From: Streptomyces sp. NBC_01465
GTDB lineage: Bacteria > Actinomycetota > Actinomycetes > Streptomycetales > Streptomycetaceae
Assembly (NCBI RefSeq): GCF_036227325.1
Contig: NZ_CP109467.1
Span: 7,564,001 to 7,628,000 of the forward strand
Length of the DNA stretch: 64,000 nt
Direction: 5' to 3'
Below, in pieces: positions 40,675-49,969 of the stretch. A model generated the notes under the pieces. The model searched no databases and had not been told where the DNA came from. It saw only the letters and a list, made by a program, of their open reading frames with translations. Every line of letters starts with the position of its first letter. The first letter of the stretch is position 1. The translations under genes and the position numbers were made by a program.

Positions 40675-41262
40675 GTGTCCACCTTCGACGGCGGGCTGTA
40701 CACCCGGATCACTGATCTCGCACAGCACGCACCGCACTGGCTCGACAACGTCATCACCTACTGGTCCACCTACGGACTTGCCCTCTTCGCCGTCCTCATG
40801 CTCGTCGCCTGGTGGCGTGCGAGGAACGAGAGCGCCGAGCGCATGGCGACAGCGCTGGCCATCCCCGTGATCGTCGTCGTGGCCTACTTGGCCAACGACG
40901 TGATCAAGTCGCTCTTCCACGAACAGAGACCGTGCCGGACGCTCCACACCGTCACCCTCGACGCCTGCCCGGCGCTGGGCGACTGGTCGTTCCCGAGCAA
41001 CCACTCGGCGATCGCGGCGGCAGCGGCCGTGGCCCTGGTCGTCGCCTGGCACCGCCTGGCGGTGATCGCGATCCCCGCCGCACTGCTGATGGCGGCGTCG
41101 CGGGTCTGGGTCGGAGTGCACTACCCGCACGATGTGGCAGTCGGCCTGCTGACCGGAGCCCTGGTGGCGTGGCCGCTGGCACTGCTGGCCCGACGCGCGG
41201 CCCCGGCGGTGGAGCGCCTCCGCGACACCCGCCTGAAGCCCTTGCTGGTGGCGACGGCATGA
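40675..41262 (+). CDS. PAP2-family phosphatase (short)
   Basis: 195 residues. Motifs KSLFHEQRP (KxxxxxxRP), PSNHSA and SRVWVGVHYPHD are in the right order, giving a polyprenyl- or lipid-phosphatase of the membrane. GTG 40675 follows GAGGAGAG. The last 4 nt overlap the next PAP2 gene (ATGA). Together with dedA it suggests undecaprenyl phosphate recycling. Confidence 0.92.
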   Translation: MSTFDGGLYTRITDLAQHAPHWLDNVITYWSTYGLALFAVLMLVAWWRARNESAERMATALAIPVIVVVAYLANDVIKSLFHEQRPCRTLHTVTLDACPALGDWSFPSNHSAIAAAAAVALVVAWHRLAVIAIPAALLMAASRVWVGVHYPHDVAVGLLTGALVAWPLALLARRAAPAVERLRDTRLKPLLVATA

Positions 41263-42152
41263 GCGCACCGGCCCCCGCCCGTACGTCGGCCACGGCCGCT
41301 GCTGTGGCCGTGGCACTCGGCTGTGCCGCGCTGCTGGCGCTGCTGACGGCGGTAGTCGTCGTACGGAACGGGACGCCGCTCCCCGGCGACCTGGCCGCAC
41401 ACAACTGGAGCCTCGCGCACCGTCCACCGGTCGGTCTGGCCGTGGCACGGGCGGTGACGGCGACGGGCACGGGCGTCCTGCCGTACGCCATGGTGCTTGT
41501 GGCGGGGCTGGTGGCAGCGGCCGGCCGAACTGCAGGTGCGCTCCCTGCCGGAGGGGCTGAGGGCGAGGCCATGGACGGCGCTCGCCGCACCGATGCGCGT
41601 GATGCGGCAACTGGGCTCCTCCCGACTGAGCGGGTGGCAGCAACCCGCGCTTCGGGTTCCGATGTTGATGCGCACGCACCGCGTCGTCCGGTCCGGAGGG
41701 TGTCTGGCCTGGCGCGCGGGGTCAGCGGGGCGCCGGTCCGCTCCGCCCTTGCCGCGCTTGCCTTTCTCCTGCTTGGGCAGGTCTTGCGGTACGGGCTCAT
41801 GGAGGCCGTCGGGCGCGAGCGGCCGCCGCTCGCCGACTGGGCCACCCATGCGTCCGGTTACTCCTTCCCGTCCGGGCACGCCGCCACCTCCGCCCTGGTC
41901 GCCGGGATCCTCGGGTGGGCGCTGCTCCGGCGGGTCCGGCGTGCCGCCCTGCGCCGTGCTGTCTGCGTGGTCCTCGTCTGCTGGGCCCTTGCCGTCGGGC
42001 TCAGCCGTGTCTATCTCGGCGTGCACTGGGCCGGTGACGTGGTCGCGGGTTGGCTGTTCGCCGCGTCCTTCATCGCCGTCGCGATCGCCTGCACACCCCT
42101 CCTCCGTACCTCCATACGTCTCCCGGAAGTCGCTGCCCTCCGTAGCCGCTGA
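41259..42152 (+). CDS. PAP2-family phosphatase (with 70-residue hydrophilic insertion)
   Basis: 297 residues. KxxxxxxRP is degenerate (EAVGRERPP), but PSGHAA and SRVYLGVHWAGD are intact. Residues 90-160 (41526-41738) form a charged, Gly/Ala/Arg-rich insert between two membrane helices, which PAP2 proteins do not normally carry. The insert keeps frame. The start overlaps the preceding stop by 4 nt. Confidence 0.87.
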   Translation: MSAPAPARTSATAAAVAVALGCAALLALLTAVVVVRNGTPLPGDLAAHNWSLAHRPPVGLAVARAVTATGTGVLPYAMVLVAGLVAAAGRTAGALPAGGAEGEAMDGARRTDARDAATGLLPTERVAATRASGSDVDAHAPRRPVRRVSGLARGVSGAPVRSALAALAFLLLGQVLRYGLMEAVGRERPPLADWATHASGYSFPSGHAATSALVAGILGWALLRRVRRAALRRAVCVVLVCWALAVGLSRVYLGVHWAGDVVAGWLFAASFIAVAIACTPLLRTSIRLPEVAALRSR

Positions 42153-42176
42153 TCCAGAGAGACGGGACGCCAGGCC

Positions 42177-43253
42177 ATGCACGCCACCCTCGCCGGGCGG
42201 GCACTCGCCCTCGTCCAGCGCAGGCTCACCCTGACCATGCTCGTCGCCTACGCGGCAGCCGTTCTGGTCCCCGTTGTCGGGCTCGCCGCGCGCCACACTC
42301 GGCTCGGGTCGGTGCCCGCACCGGGCGGGCATCCCACGCCCGTCACTCTGCCCTCGCTGCTGCTCGCCTTCGTCCTGTTCACTGCGTCCGTGCAGATCTC
42401 CGCCCGCCAACTGCCCGCCCTGGCACGGCGACCGCTGCCGCTGCTCACGGGGACCGTCGCCAACACCGTCGTGCCGCTGGTGCTGCTGCCGGTGATGGCC
42501 GGTGTCCTCGGGCTGCTCCCCGACAGTGACGGCTGCAGCGGGCTGCTCACCGGGATGGCGCTGATCGGCGCGATGCCGGTGGCGGGCGGTGCGACCGTGT
42601 GGGGCGACCGGGCCGGCGGCAACCACAGCCTGGTCGTCGGGATCGTCCTCACCTCCACCCTGATCAGCCCTCTCACCATCCCGCTGACCCTGCACGCCGC
42701 CTCCGCCGTGACCAGCGGTCACTACTCCACCGATCTGACCCGGATGGCGCGCACCGGGGGAGGGGCCTTCGCCGTGGCGGGTGTCGTCGCGCCGTGTCTC
42801 GCGGGGCTGCTCGTACGGGCGGCCGCTCGCGGCCGGGGTCTCGAACGAGTCGTCCCCTGGCTGAAGTTGATCAGTCTGGCCGCAGCCGTGTTCCTCACGT
42901 ACAGCAATGCCTCCGGCGCCCTCGGCGGATTCCTCCACGACCCGAGGCCCGCGCTCCTGATCGCCTCCGTCGCCACCGCCGCAGCGATGTGCGCGGCGTC
43001 CTTCGCTGTCGGCTGGGGCCTCGCCCGCATCCTGCGCGCCACCCACGCCGACACGGTCGCGATCACCTTCGCGTCGGGCATGAACAACAGCAGCGCGAGC
43101 GCGGTCCTGGCGGCGACTCGCCTCCCCGACTACCCGCAGGTGCTCCTGCCCGTCCTCGCGTACAGCCTGCTGCAGAAGCTTCTCGCCGGGCTCACCGACA
43201 CCGCCCTCCTGCGCGCCCGCCGCACCAACTCGCCACCGGTCAAGCAGACTTGA
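42177..43253 (+). CDS. BASS-type (bile acid:Na+ symporter-like) transporter
   Basis: 358 residues with 9-10 membrane segments. The conserved crossover regions are LTGMALIGAMPVAGGATVWGDRAGGN and ITFASGMNNSSASAVLAA, which hold the substrate and Na+ ligands. The C-terminus overlaps the convergent TetR gene by 14 nt. The substrate is unknown; an organic anion such as pantothenate or a keto acid is possible. Confidence 0.8.
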   Translation: MHATLAGRALALVQRRLTLTMLVAYAAAVLVPVVGLAARHTRLGSVPAPGGHPTPVTLPSLLLAFVLFTASVQISARQLPALARRPLPLLTGTVANTVVPLVLLPVMAGVLGLLPDSDGCSGLLTGMALIGAMPVAGGATVWGDRAGGNHSLVVGIVLTSTLISPLTIPLTLHAASAVTSGHYSTDLTRMARTGGGAFAVAGVVAPCLAGLLVRAAARGRGLERVVPWLKLISLAAAVFLTYSNASGALGGFLHDPRPALLIASVATAAAMCAASFAVGWGLARILRATHADTVAITFASGMNNSSASAVLAATRLPDYPQVLLPVLAYSLLQKLLAGLTDTALLRARRTNSPPVKQT

Positions 43254-43953
43254 AAGTCTCCAGTCGCGCACCCGCAGCCGACAGCAGCAGATCCAGTGCC
43301 GTCGGATAGGCGCTGGGGGTCATATCGGCCACCAAGTGGCGCGCGGTCGCCGCGATGTGCGGATGGCTCTCCGCCGGCAGCCGCGCGTACGTGGACTGCC
43401 ACATCTCCTCGTCGGCCCTGCGCGCCTCGGGAGGCAGCGACCCGGCCGCCGCGTCCAGGGCCGCGAAGGCCAGCGCCTGGTCGACGAAGGCGTGATAGAT
43501 CCGCACGGCCTCCGGGTCCGGGAACCCGGCGTCGCGCAGCACCCCCAGGATCGTCTCCACCGACTTGATCTCGTTCGTCCGCCCCGTGACCCGGCAGGAG
43601 CCGAGGACCGCCGCCTGCGGGTGGGTCAGTGCGCCCGCATGGATACGCAGCCCCAGTTCCCGCAGGTCCGCGCGCCAGTCGCCGGTGCGTCGCCACGCCC
43701 GCAGCGTACGGCCGATGAGTTCGTCCGCGATGGCCAGCAACAGATCGTCCGTGTCGCGGAAGTACCGGTACAGCGCACTCGGATCCGCCCCCAGCGCCGC
43801 ACCGAGACGGCGCACCGTCAGCGCCGCCGCCCCGTGCTCCTTGAGCAGCCGCAGCGCCGTCTCGACGATCAGCTCCTCGGAGAGCACGACCCCCGTCTTG
43901 GTCGGCCGCCTGCGCCGCCGCGAGCCGGGCGCGGGCACCACTCGTTCGCTCAT
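43240..43953 (-). CDS. TetR-family transcriptional regulator
   Basis: 237 residues. The N-terminal helix-turn-helix (ALTVRRLGAALGADPSALYRYFRDTDDLL, about 48-76) is followed by a helical ligand domain ending near KSA. Divergent from the APC permease gene, with a palindrome between them; it is a probable repressor of that gene or of the BASS transporter. Confidence 0.92.
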   Translation of the reverse strand: MSERVVPAPGSRRRRRPTKTGVVLSEELIVETALRLLKEHGAAALTVRRLGAALGADPSALYRYFRDTDDLLLAIADELIGRTLRAWRRTGDWRADLRELGLRIHAGALTHPQAAVLGSCRVTGRTNEIKSVETILGVLRDAGFPDPEAVRIYHAFVDQALAFAALDAAAGSLPPEARRADEEMWQSTYARLPAESHPHIAATARHLVADMTPSAYPTALDLLLSAAGARLETFKSA

Positions 43954-43966
43954 GACGGCACCTTAT

Positions 43967-43981
43967 GTCAACGCCATTGAC
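43967..43981. promoter_or_regulatory. Inverted repeat, possible TetR operator
   Basis: GTCAA and TTGAC flank CGCCA (15 bp). It lies 14 nt before the TetR start and about 83 nt before the permease start. Size and position match a TetR operator. Confidence 0.55.
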
Positions 43982-44063
43982 GTGTTAAGACCTCCGGCAG
44001 TTTCATATCCAGCCATCGGGCCGGTTACGGCCCCCGGTGAGAGTGAAGAGCGGAGAAAGCGCT

Positions 44064-45584
44064 GTGACACCCGACAACAAGACGCCCTACGGAACCGACC
44101 CGCCCCAGCAGTCCCTGAACCGGTCGATCGGCGTACTCGACACCGTCGCCATCGCCGCATCCAGCACGGCGGCGACCACCAGCATCGGCATCGGACTCGG
44201 CGCGACCGCCATGGTCGTCGGCCTCCATCTGCCCGCCATCATGCTGCTCTCCTTCCTCCCCATCCTCGGCATCGCCGGAGCCTTCGTCCGCCTCAACAAG
44301 GTCGAGCCCAACGCGGGCAACGGCTATGTCTGGGTGGGCCGTTCACTCAGTCCCTGGCTCGGCTTCCTCACCGGCTGGGTCAACATCGTCGGCACCGTCG
44401 TCTTCCTCGCGTACACCACCGCCGTCACCGGATCCGCCCTGCTGCAGCTCATCGGCAAGGCAGGCCTCCACCACGCACTCGGCCTGACCCTCGACCCCAA
44501 CTCCACCGCCCAGACCACCGTCCTGGGCATGCTGGTCCTCGCCGCGGTCACCCTCACCGCCGTCTCCGGCATCCACACCGCCGCCCGCTTCCAGACCGGT
44601 CTGCTGATCTTCGAGTACGCCGTCCTCATCGGCTTCTGCGGCTACGGACTCATCGCCGGAAGCCACCCCTTCAGCCTCGACTGGTTCAACCCCTTCGCCA
44701 TCCCCTCCCTCAGCGGCCTCGCCCAGGGCATGCTGCTCTCGGTCTTCGCGTACTGGGGCTTCGACGCCGCCTTCACCGTCACCGAAGAGGTCCGCGACCC
44801 GCGCCAGGCCTCCCGCGGCGGAATGATCACCCTCTTCACCATGCTCGGCCTCTTCCTCCTCGGCTCCACCGCCTTCCAACGCGTCCTCTCCCAGGACGAG
44901 TTGGCCGGACACGGCGCCGAGGCCCTCACCTACTTCGGCGACCGCCTCGCCTCCGAACCCCTCGCCACCCTCCCCCTCATCGCCCTGATGTTCTCGGCCG
45001 TCGCCTCGCTCCAGTCCGGCGTGATCCCCACCGTGCGCGGCATGTTCGCCATGAGCCGCGACCGCACACTCGGCCCCGTCTGGGGTCGCATCAGCCCCAA
45101 GTACCAGACCCCCGCGGCCGGCACCCTGCTCCTCGGCGCCTGCGCGGCCGCCGTCGCCTTCCTCGCGATGATCATCCCCACGCTCAGCGACATGATCCTG
45201 GCGGCGGTCAACGCGATCGGCGTCGTCGTCTCCCTCTCGTACGCACTCACCGCGCTCGCCGCGGCGGTCCGATTCCGCGGCCTGCTCCGCGAGGACTTCA
45301 AACAGGGCGTGCGCGCCGTGATCCTCCCGACCCTCAGCGCAGCCGTCCTGCTCGGCCTCGGCGGCTACCTCTGCCGCACCTACTACCTCTCCACCGACCA
45401 CTTCGAGGCCAGCCCCGACAACGGCTGGTTCATGCTGCTCTGTCCCGGCCTGATGATCGGCACCGGAATCGTGGCCGCCGCCTGGGCCAAGTGGGTAAGG
45501 AAATCACCTTACTTCCGCACCGGCCACGGCACGGACGCGGACGAGCTCTTCGCACCCGACTCGACCGAACCCACCACCGTCTGA
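44064..45584 (+). CDS. APC-family amino acid/amine permease
   Basis: 506 residues with about 12 membrane segments. ASSTAATTSIGIGLG in the first segment replaces the usual unwound GxG, and NAGNGYVWVGRSL is the second-segment signature. GTG 44064 is chosen because CGGAGAAAG is upstream; the frame opens at 44037. Followed 21 nt later by an amidohydrolase gene, so the unit may import and hydrolyse an amide or amine. Confidence 0.87.
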   Translation: MTPDNKTPYGTDPPQQSLNRSIGVLDTVAIAASSTAATTSIGIGLGATAMVVGLHLPAIMLLSFLPILGIAGAFVRLNKVEPNAGNGYVWVGRSLSPWLGFLTGWVNIVGTVVFLAYTTAVTGSALLQLIGKAGLHHALGLTLDPNSTAQTTVLGMLVLAAVTLTAVSGIHTAARFQTGLLIFEYAVLIGFCGYGLIAGSHPFSLDWFNPFAIPSLSGLAQGMLLSVFAYWGFDAAFTVTEEVRDPRQASRGGMITLFTMLGLFLLGSTAFQRVLSQDELAGHGAEALTYFGDRLASEPLATLPLIALMFSAVASLQSGVIPTVRGMFAMSRDRTLGPVWGRISPKYQTPAAGTLLLGACAAAVAFLAMIIPTLSDMILAAVNAIGVVVSLSYALTALAAAVRFRGLLREDFKQGVRAVILPTLSAAVLLGLGGYLCRTYYLSTDHFEASPDNGWFMLLCPGLMIGTGIVAAAWAKWVRKSPYFRTGHGTDADELFAPDSTEPTTV

Positions 45585-45605
45585 CCGCCAACCGAACGGA
45601 CCCCC

Positions 45606-47291
45606 ATGCACCACCCGCACGCCGACCTCGTCCTCACCGGCGGCCCCGTCCTGACCCTCGACTCCGCCCTTCCCCAAGCTCTCGGCTTCGCTCGAGCAGG
45701 GGAGACCCCATTCCGCGCCACCACCGTCGCGGTCACCGGCGGACGCATCACCGCCGTGGGCCACGACGAGGTGCGCGAACTGATCGGCCCGCAGACCGAA
45801 GTCGTCGACCTGCACGGCCGGTTGCTGATCCCCGGCTTCCAGGACGCGCACATCCACCCCGTATCGGCGGGCCTCGAACTCACCCAGTGCGACCTCACAA
45901 CGGCCAAGACGGCCGACGAAACCCTCGAAGCGGTACGCACCTACGCCCAGGCCCACCCCGACCGCCCCTGGATCACCGGCGGCGGCTGGTCCATGGAGGC
46001 CTTCGACGGCGGCACCCCCACCAAGGAGCTCCTCGACCGCATCGTCCCCGACCGCCCCGTCTACCTCCCCAACCGCGACCACCATGGCGCCTGGGTCAAC
46101 TCCCGCGCCCTGGAACTCGCCGGAGTCACCCGCGACACCCCCGACCCCGCCGACGGCCGCTTCGAACGCGACGCCCACGGCGAGCCGACCGGCATGCTCC
46201 AGGAAGGCGCGATGGAAGTGGTCGGCCGCCACACCCCGGCCTCCACCCCCGCCGACCGCCTCCAAGCGCTGCTCCACGCCCAGCGCCTCCTCCACTCCTA
46301 CGGCATCACCGCCTGGCAGGACGCCCTCGTCGGCTCCTCCCTCGGCATGGACGACCCGTCCGACGCCTACCTCACCGCCGCCCGCGACGGATCCCTCACC
46401 GCCCGCGTCAACGGCGCCCTGTGGTGGGACCGCGACCGCGGCGCCGAACAGATCCCGGAGCTCGTGGAGCGCCGCGCGGCCCTGCGCCACGGCCGGTTCC
46501 GCGCCGACTCCGTCAAGATCATGCTGGACGGAGTCGCCGAGACCGGCACCGCGGCCCTCCTCGCCCCCTACCTCGACCACTGCGGCTGCGCCACCGCCAA
46601 CACCGGCACCAGTTTCATCGACCCGGCCCAACTCCCTTCCTACGTCACCGCATTGGATGCCGTCGGCTTCCAGGTCCACTTCCACGCCCTCGGCGACCGC
46701 GCCGTACGCGACGCCCTCGACGCCGTCGAAGCCGCCCGCAAGGCGAACGGCCCCAGCGACACCCGCCCGCACCTCGCCCACCTCCAGGTCGTCCACCCCG
46801 ACGACATCCCCCGCTTCCGCGCCCTCGGCGCGACCGCCAACATGCAGCCCCTCTGGGCGGCCCACGAACCGCAGATGGACGAGCTCACCATCCCGTTCCT
46901 GGGTGCGGAACGCGCGGCACAGCAGTACCCCTTCGGCGCGCTCCTCCGCTCCGGCGCCACCCTCGCCGCAGGCAGCGACTGGCCCGTCAGCAGCGCCGAC
47001 CCCCTGGACGGCATCCATGTCGCGGTCAACCGCATCGCCCCCGGCTCCACGGCACCCGCCTTCCTCCCGGAGCAACGCATCGACCTCACCGCCGCGTTCG
47101 CCGCGTACACGGCCGGATCGGCGTACGTGAACCACCTCGACGACACCGGCAGCATCCGCCCCGGCGCGCTCGCAGACCTGGTCGTCTTCGACCGTGACCC
47201 GTACGAAGGCGCCCCGGAGGCCATCGCCGAGACGAATGTCGCGCTCACCTATGTCGCGGGAGAGCGTGTGTACGCCGCTGCCGGTAGCTGA
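45606..47291 (+). CDS. Amidohydrolase family 3 (YtcJ-like) metal-dependent hydrolase
   Basis: 561 residues. The composite fold has beta-sandwich ends and a TIM barrel with DAHIHP (HxH metal ligands) near residue 80, then FHALGDRAV, HLAHLQVVHP and AGSDWPVSS with the terminal Asp. These match amidohydrolase superfamily members like YtcJ and isoguanine or cytosine-type enzymes. It follows the APC permease by 21 nt. Substrate unknown. Confidence 0.9.
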   Translation: MHHPHADLVLTGGPVLTLDSALPQALGFARAGETPFRATTVAVTGGRITAVGHDEVRELIGPQTEVVDLHGRLLIPGFQDAHIHPVSAGLELTQCDLTTAKTADETLEAVRTYAQAHPDRPWITGGGWSMEAFDGGTPTKELLDRIVPDRPVYLPNRDHHGAWVNSRALELAGVTRDTPDPADGRFERDAHGEPTGMLQEGAMEVVGRHTPASTPADRLQALLHAQRLLHSYGITAWQDALVGSSLGMDDPSDAYLTAARDGSLTARVNGALWWDRDRGAEQIPELVERRAALRHGRFRADSVKIMLDGVAETGTAALLAPYLDHCGCATANTGTSFIDPAQLPSYVTALDAVGFQVHFHALGDRAVRDALDAVEAARKANGPSDTRPHLAHLQVVHPDDIPRFRALGATANMQPLWAAHEPQMDELTIPFLGAERAAQQYPFGALLRSGATLAAGSDWPVSSADPLDGIHVAVNRIAPGSTAPAFLPEQRIDLTAAFAAYTAGSAYVNHLDDTGSIRPGALADLVVFDRDPYEGAPEAIAETNVALTYVAGERVYAAAGS

Positions 47292-47319
47292 CCGCGTCCC
47301 GAAGGCATACCTTCGTGGC

Positions 47320-47373
47320 ATGACCCGCGAAACCCTCACCGGACCAGACCGCACCACCCGGAGCCGACGATGA
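47320..47373 (+). CDS. Possible 17-codon leader ORF overlapping the flavoenzyme start
   Basis: ATG 47320 opens a 17-codon frame that stops at TGA 47371-47373, overlapping the ATG of the next gene (ATGA). A GAAGG/CCTTC hairpin lies just before it. It may couple translation; it could equally be chance. Confidence 0.25.
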   Translation: MTRETLTGPDRTTRSRR

Positions 47374-48464
47374 TCGCCGTCGTCGGCTCCGGCCTGATGG
47401 GTGCGGCCACCGCCTGGCAACTGGCGCGCGGCGGACACGAGGTGACCCTGATCGAGGCGTACAACCCCGGTCACCAGCACGGGAGTTCGCACGGCAGCTC
47501 CCGCATCTTCCGCCGCGTGTACGACGACCCCTTCTACATCGACCTCACGGGCAGCGCCGCCGACGCCTGGAAGGAACTCGAAGGCGACACCAGGACGGAC
47601 CTCCTCCGTACGACGGGAGGCCTCGACCTCGGCGCCCAAAGAGACCCCGAACACCTCGCCGAACTCCTCGCCACGGCCGGCGTCCCGCACGAACTCCTCA
47701 CCGCCGAAGCCGCGTCCGAGCGCTGGCCGGGCATCCGCTTCACGGGCCCCGCGCTGTACCACCCCGAGGCGGGCGTGATCGACGCCGACGCCACGGTCGC
47801 CGCCTGCGTACGGCGGGCGACGGAGCTGGGCGCCCGTGTCCTGCCCCGCGTACGCATCGAATCGGTCGAACCACTGGGAGCAGCAAGGGTGTTGCTCCGT
47901 ACGGAACAGGGCGGCGCCATCGTCGCCGACTCCGTGGTCGTCGCCGCGGGCCCCTGGCTCCCCGAGCTCGGCCTGCCCAGGTCCCTGACCCTTCCCGAAC
48001 TGCGCGTCACCCAGCAACAGGTCTTCCACTTCCGCCAACAGGACCCGGAAGCCGACTGGCCGACCCTGGTCTCCCAGGACGACCTCTCCCTCTACGGACT
48101 GCCCTCCGGCTCCGACGGCGGCCCGGCCCCCGCCTTCAAACTCGCCGAGCACAACAACGGCACCCCGACCACCGCCCGCACCCGCACCGGCACCCCGGAC
48201 GCGGACTCCCGCCTCCGGGTCTCCGGTTTCGTACGCGACCGACTGCCCGGCCTGGACCCGGACCCGGTGGGCGAGGCGACCTGCCTCTACACCACGACCC
48301 CCGACGAGGACTTCGTCCTGGACCGCCGGGGACCGCTGGTGATCGTCTCCCCGTGCTCGGGCCACGGCGCCAAGTTCACCCCGCTCATCGGCGCCATGGC
48401 CGCCGCTCTCGCCACCGGCGAGAGCGAACCGCACCCCCGGTTCTCGCTCGCCCGCTTCGACTGA
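47370..48464 (+). CDS. Sarcosine-oxidase-like FAD-dependent amine oxidase
   Basis: 364 residues. The N-terminal dinucleotide motif is VGSGLMGAATAWQLARGGHEVTLIE. Near the C-terminus CLYTTTPDEDF corresponds to the covalent-flavin cysteine of monomeric sarcosine oxidase (CMYTxTPDE), and SPCSGHGAKF follows. It should oxidise N-methyl amino acids such as sarcosine or N-methyltryptophan with release of formaldehyde and H2O2. ATG 47370 has GGAG 6 nt upstream. Confidence 0.88.
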   Translation: MIAVVGSGLMGAATAWQLARGGHEVTLIEAYNPGHQHGSSHGSSRIFRRVYDDPFYIDLTGSAADAWKELEGDTRTDLLRTTGGLDLGAQRDPEHLAELLATAGVPHELLTAEAASERWPGIRFTGPALYHPEAGVIDADATVAACVRRATELGARVLPRVRIESVEPLGAARVLLRTEQGGAIVADSVVVAAGPWLPELGLPRSLTLPELRVTQQQVFHFRQQDPEADWPTLVSQDDLSLYGLPSGSDGGPAPAFKLAEHNNGTPTTARTRTGTPDADSRLRVSGFVRDRLPGLDPDPVGEATCLYTTTPDEDFVLDRRGPLVIVSPCSGHGAKFTPLIGAMAAALATGESEPHPRFSLARFD

Positions 48465-48471
48465 GGGCGCC

Positions 48472-49923
48472 TTACTCCAACGGGTCGACGGGCGGGGCCT
48501 GTTCGGCGCTTGCGATGCCGTTCACCCGGTCGCGCACCAGGAACCAGCCGAGAGTGAGGACGGCGGCGATCGGGACGGTGAGCAGCACCGTGTTGCGTCC
48601 CGGTCCGTCCCGGTCGAACCACATCATCACGATCACACCGGCCAGGAACGCGATGGTGGCCAGCTCGATCCAGGGCGAGGCCCAGAGCCGGAAGTCGGGA
48701 CGCTCTGCCAGCCCCTGCTTGGAGCGCTGCACGAACACCAGATGGCAGACCATGATCATGGTCCAGCTGGAGATGACACCTAGGGCGGCGACATTGGTGA
48801 CGATCGCGAACGCGTCGTCGGGCAACCAGGCATTGAGCGCGACGCCCAGCAGTGCCACGGACGAGGTCAGCAGGATGCCCGCGTACGGGACGTGGCTCCG
48901 GCTCATCCGCGCGGTGAAGCCGGGTGCCGAGCCCGCCATCGCCATCGAGCGCAGGATGCGGCCCGTGGTGTAGAGCCCGGAGTTGAGGCTCGACATGGCG
49001 GCGGTGAGCACCACCAGGTTCATCACGCCGCCGGCCGCGGGCACGCCGAGCTTGGACAGGACCGTGACGAAGGGGCTCTCGCCGGCGGAGTAGACGGTCC
49101 AGGGGAGCAGCAGGGTGAGGACGAGGACCGAGCCGATGTAGAAGATCGCGACCCGCCACATGATGGAGTTCACGGCCTTAGGCACGATGGTGTGCGGATC
49201 GGCGGTCTCGCCCGCGGTGACGCCGACCATCTCCACACCGGAGAAGGCGAAGATCACTGACTGTCCGACCAGGATGACGGGAAGCACGCCGAGCGGGAAG
49301 AAGCCGCCGTTGTCGGAGATCAGCGAGAAGCCGGGTGTGTGACCGTCGACGGGATGGCGTGTGACCAGCAGCCAGATCCCGATCAGCATGAAGACCACGA
49401 TGGCCGCGACCTTCACGATGGCGAACCAGAACTCCATCTCGCCGAACAGTTTCACCGAGATCAGGTTGATCGTCAGCACGACCATCAGGGCGATCAGCGC
49501 AAGCAGCCACTGGGGGATGGAGGTGAACATCGACCAGTAGTGCACGTACAGCGCGATGGCGGTGATGTCGGCCATGCCGGTGGTGGCCCAGTTCAGGAAG
49601 TACATCCAGCCGGCGACGTACGCGCCCTTCTCGCCCAGGAACTCGCGCGCGTAACTCACGAAGGACCCCGACGACGGCCGGTGGACGACGAGTTCGCCCA
49701 GCGCCCTGACCACGAAGAAGGCGAAAACACCGCAGACCGCGTACGTGAACGCGAGGCCGGGCCCCGCCTTGGCGAGGTTGCCGCCCGTCCCGAGGAAGAG
49801 CCCGGTGCCGATCGCGCCGCCGATCGCGATCATGCTCACATGGCGGGGCTTGAGTCCCTTGTCGTATCCGGCGTCCCCCGCGTCCGTGACTTCGCGGGGG
49901 TCTTCGATCAGGTCCTTGCTCAC
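48472..49923 (-). CDS. ansP: Amino acid permease of the APC superfamily (L-asparagine/GABA-like)
   Basis: 483 residues with 12 membrane segments. GAIGTGLFLGTG (segment 1), GELVVHRPSSGSF and AGWMYFLNWATTGMADITAIALYVHYW in segment 3 resemble AnsP-type L-asparagine permeases. It is convergent with the sarcosine-oxidase-like gene (7-nt gap). ATG start; the symbol is by resemblance only. Confidence 0.8.
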   Translation of the reverse strand: MSKDLIEDPREVTDAGDAGYDKGLKPRHVSMIAIGGAIGTGLFLGTGGNLAKAGPGLAFTYAVCGVFAFFVVRALGELVVHRPSSGSFVSYAREFLGEKGAYVAGWMYFLNWATTGMADITAIALYVHYWSMFTSIPQWLLALIALMVVLTINLISVKLFGEMEFWFAIVKVAAIVVFMLIGIWLLVTRHPVDGHTPGFSLISDNGGFFPLGVLPVILVGQSVIFAFSGVEMVGVTAGETADPHTIVPKAVNSIMWRVAIFYIGSVLVLTLLLPWTVYSAGESPFVTVLSKLGVPAAGGVMNLVVLTAAMSSLNSGLYTTGRILRSMAMAGSAPGFTARMSRSHVPYAGILLTSSVALLGVALNAWLPDDAFAIVTNVAALGVISSWTMIMVCHLVFVQRSKQGLAERPDFRLWASPWIELATIAFLAGVIVMMWFDRDGPGRNTVLLTVPIAAVLTLGWFLVRDRVNGIASAEQAPPVDPLE

Positions 49924-49969
49924 AGGTGTGCGGTCTCGCCTTCGGGCCGGGTACGGGACGGGGTGAGGG

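Noticed and set aside
43565..47197. Long Arg/Pro/His-rich plus-strand frame
   Set aside because: Shadow of the TetR, APC permease and amidohydrolase genes in another frame; no recognisable domain.
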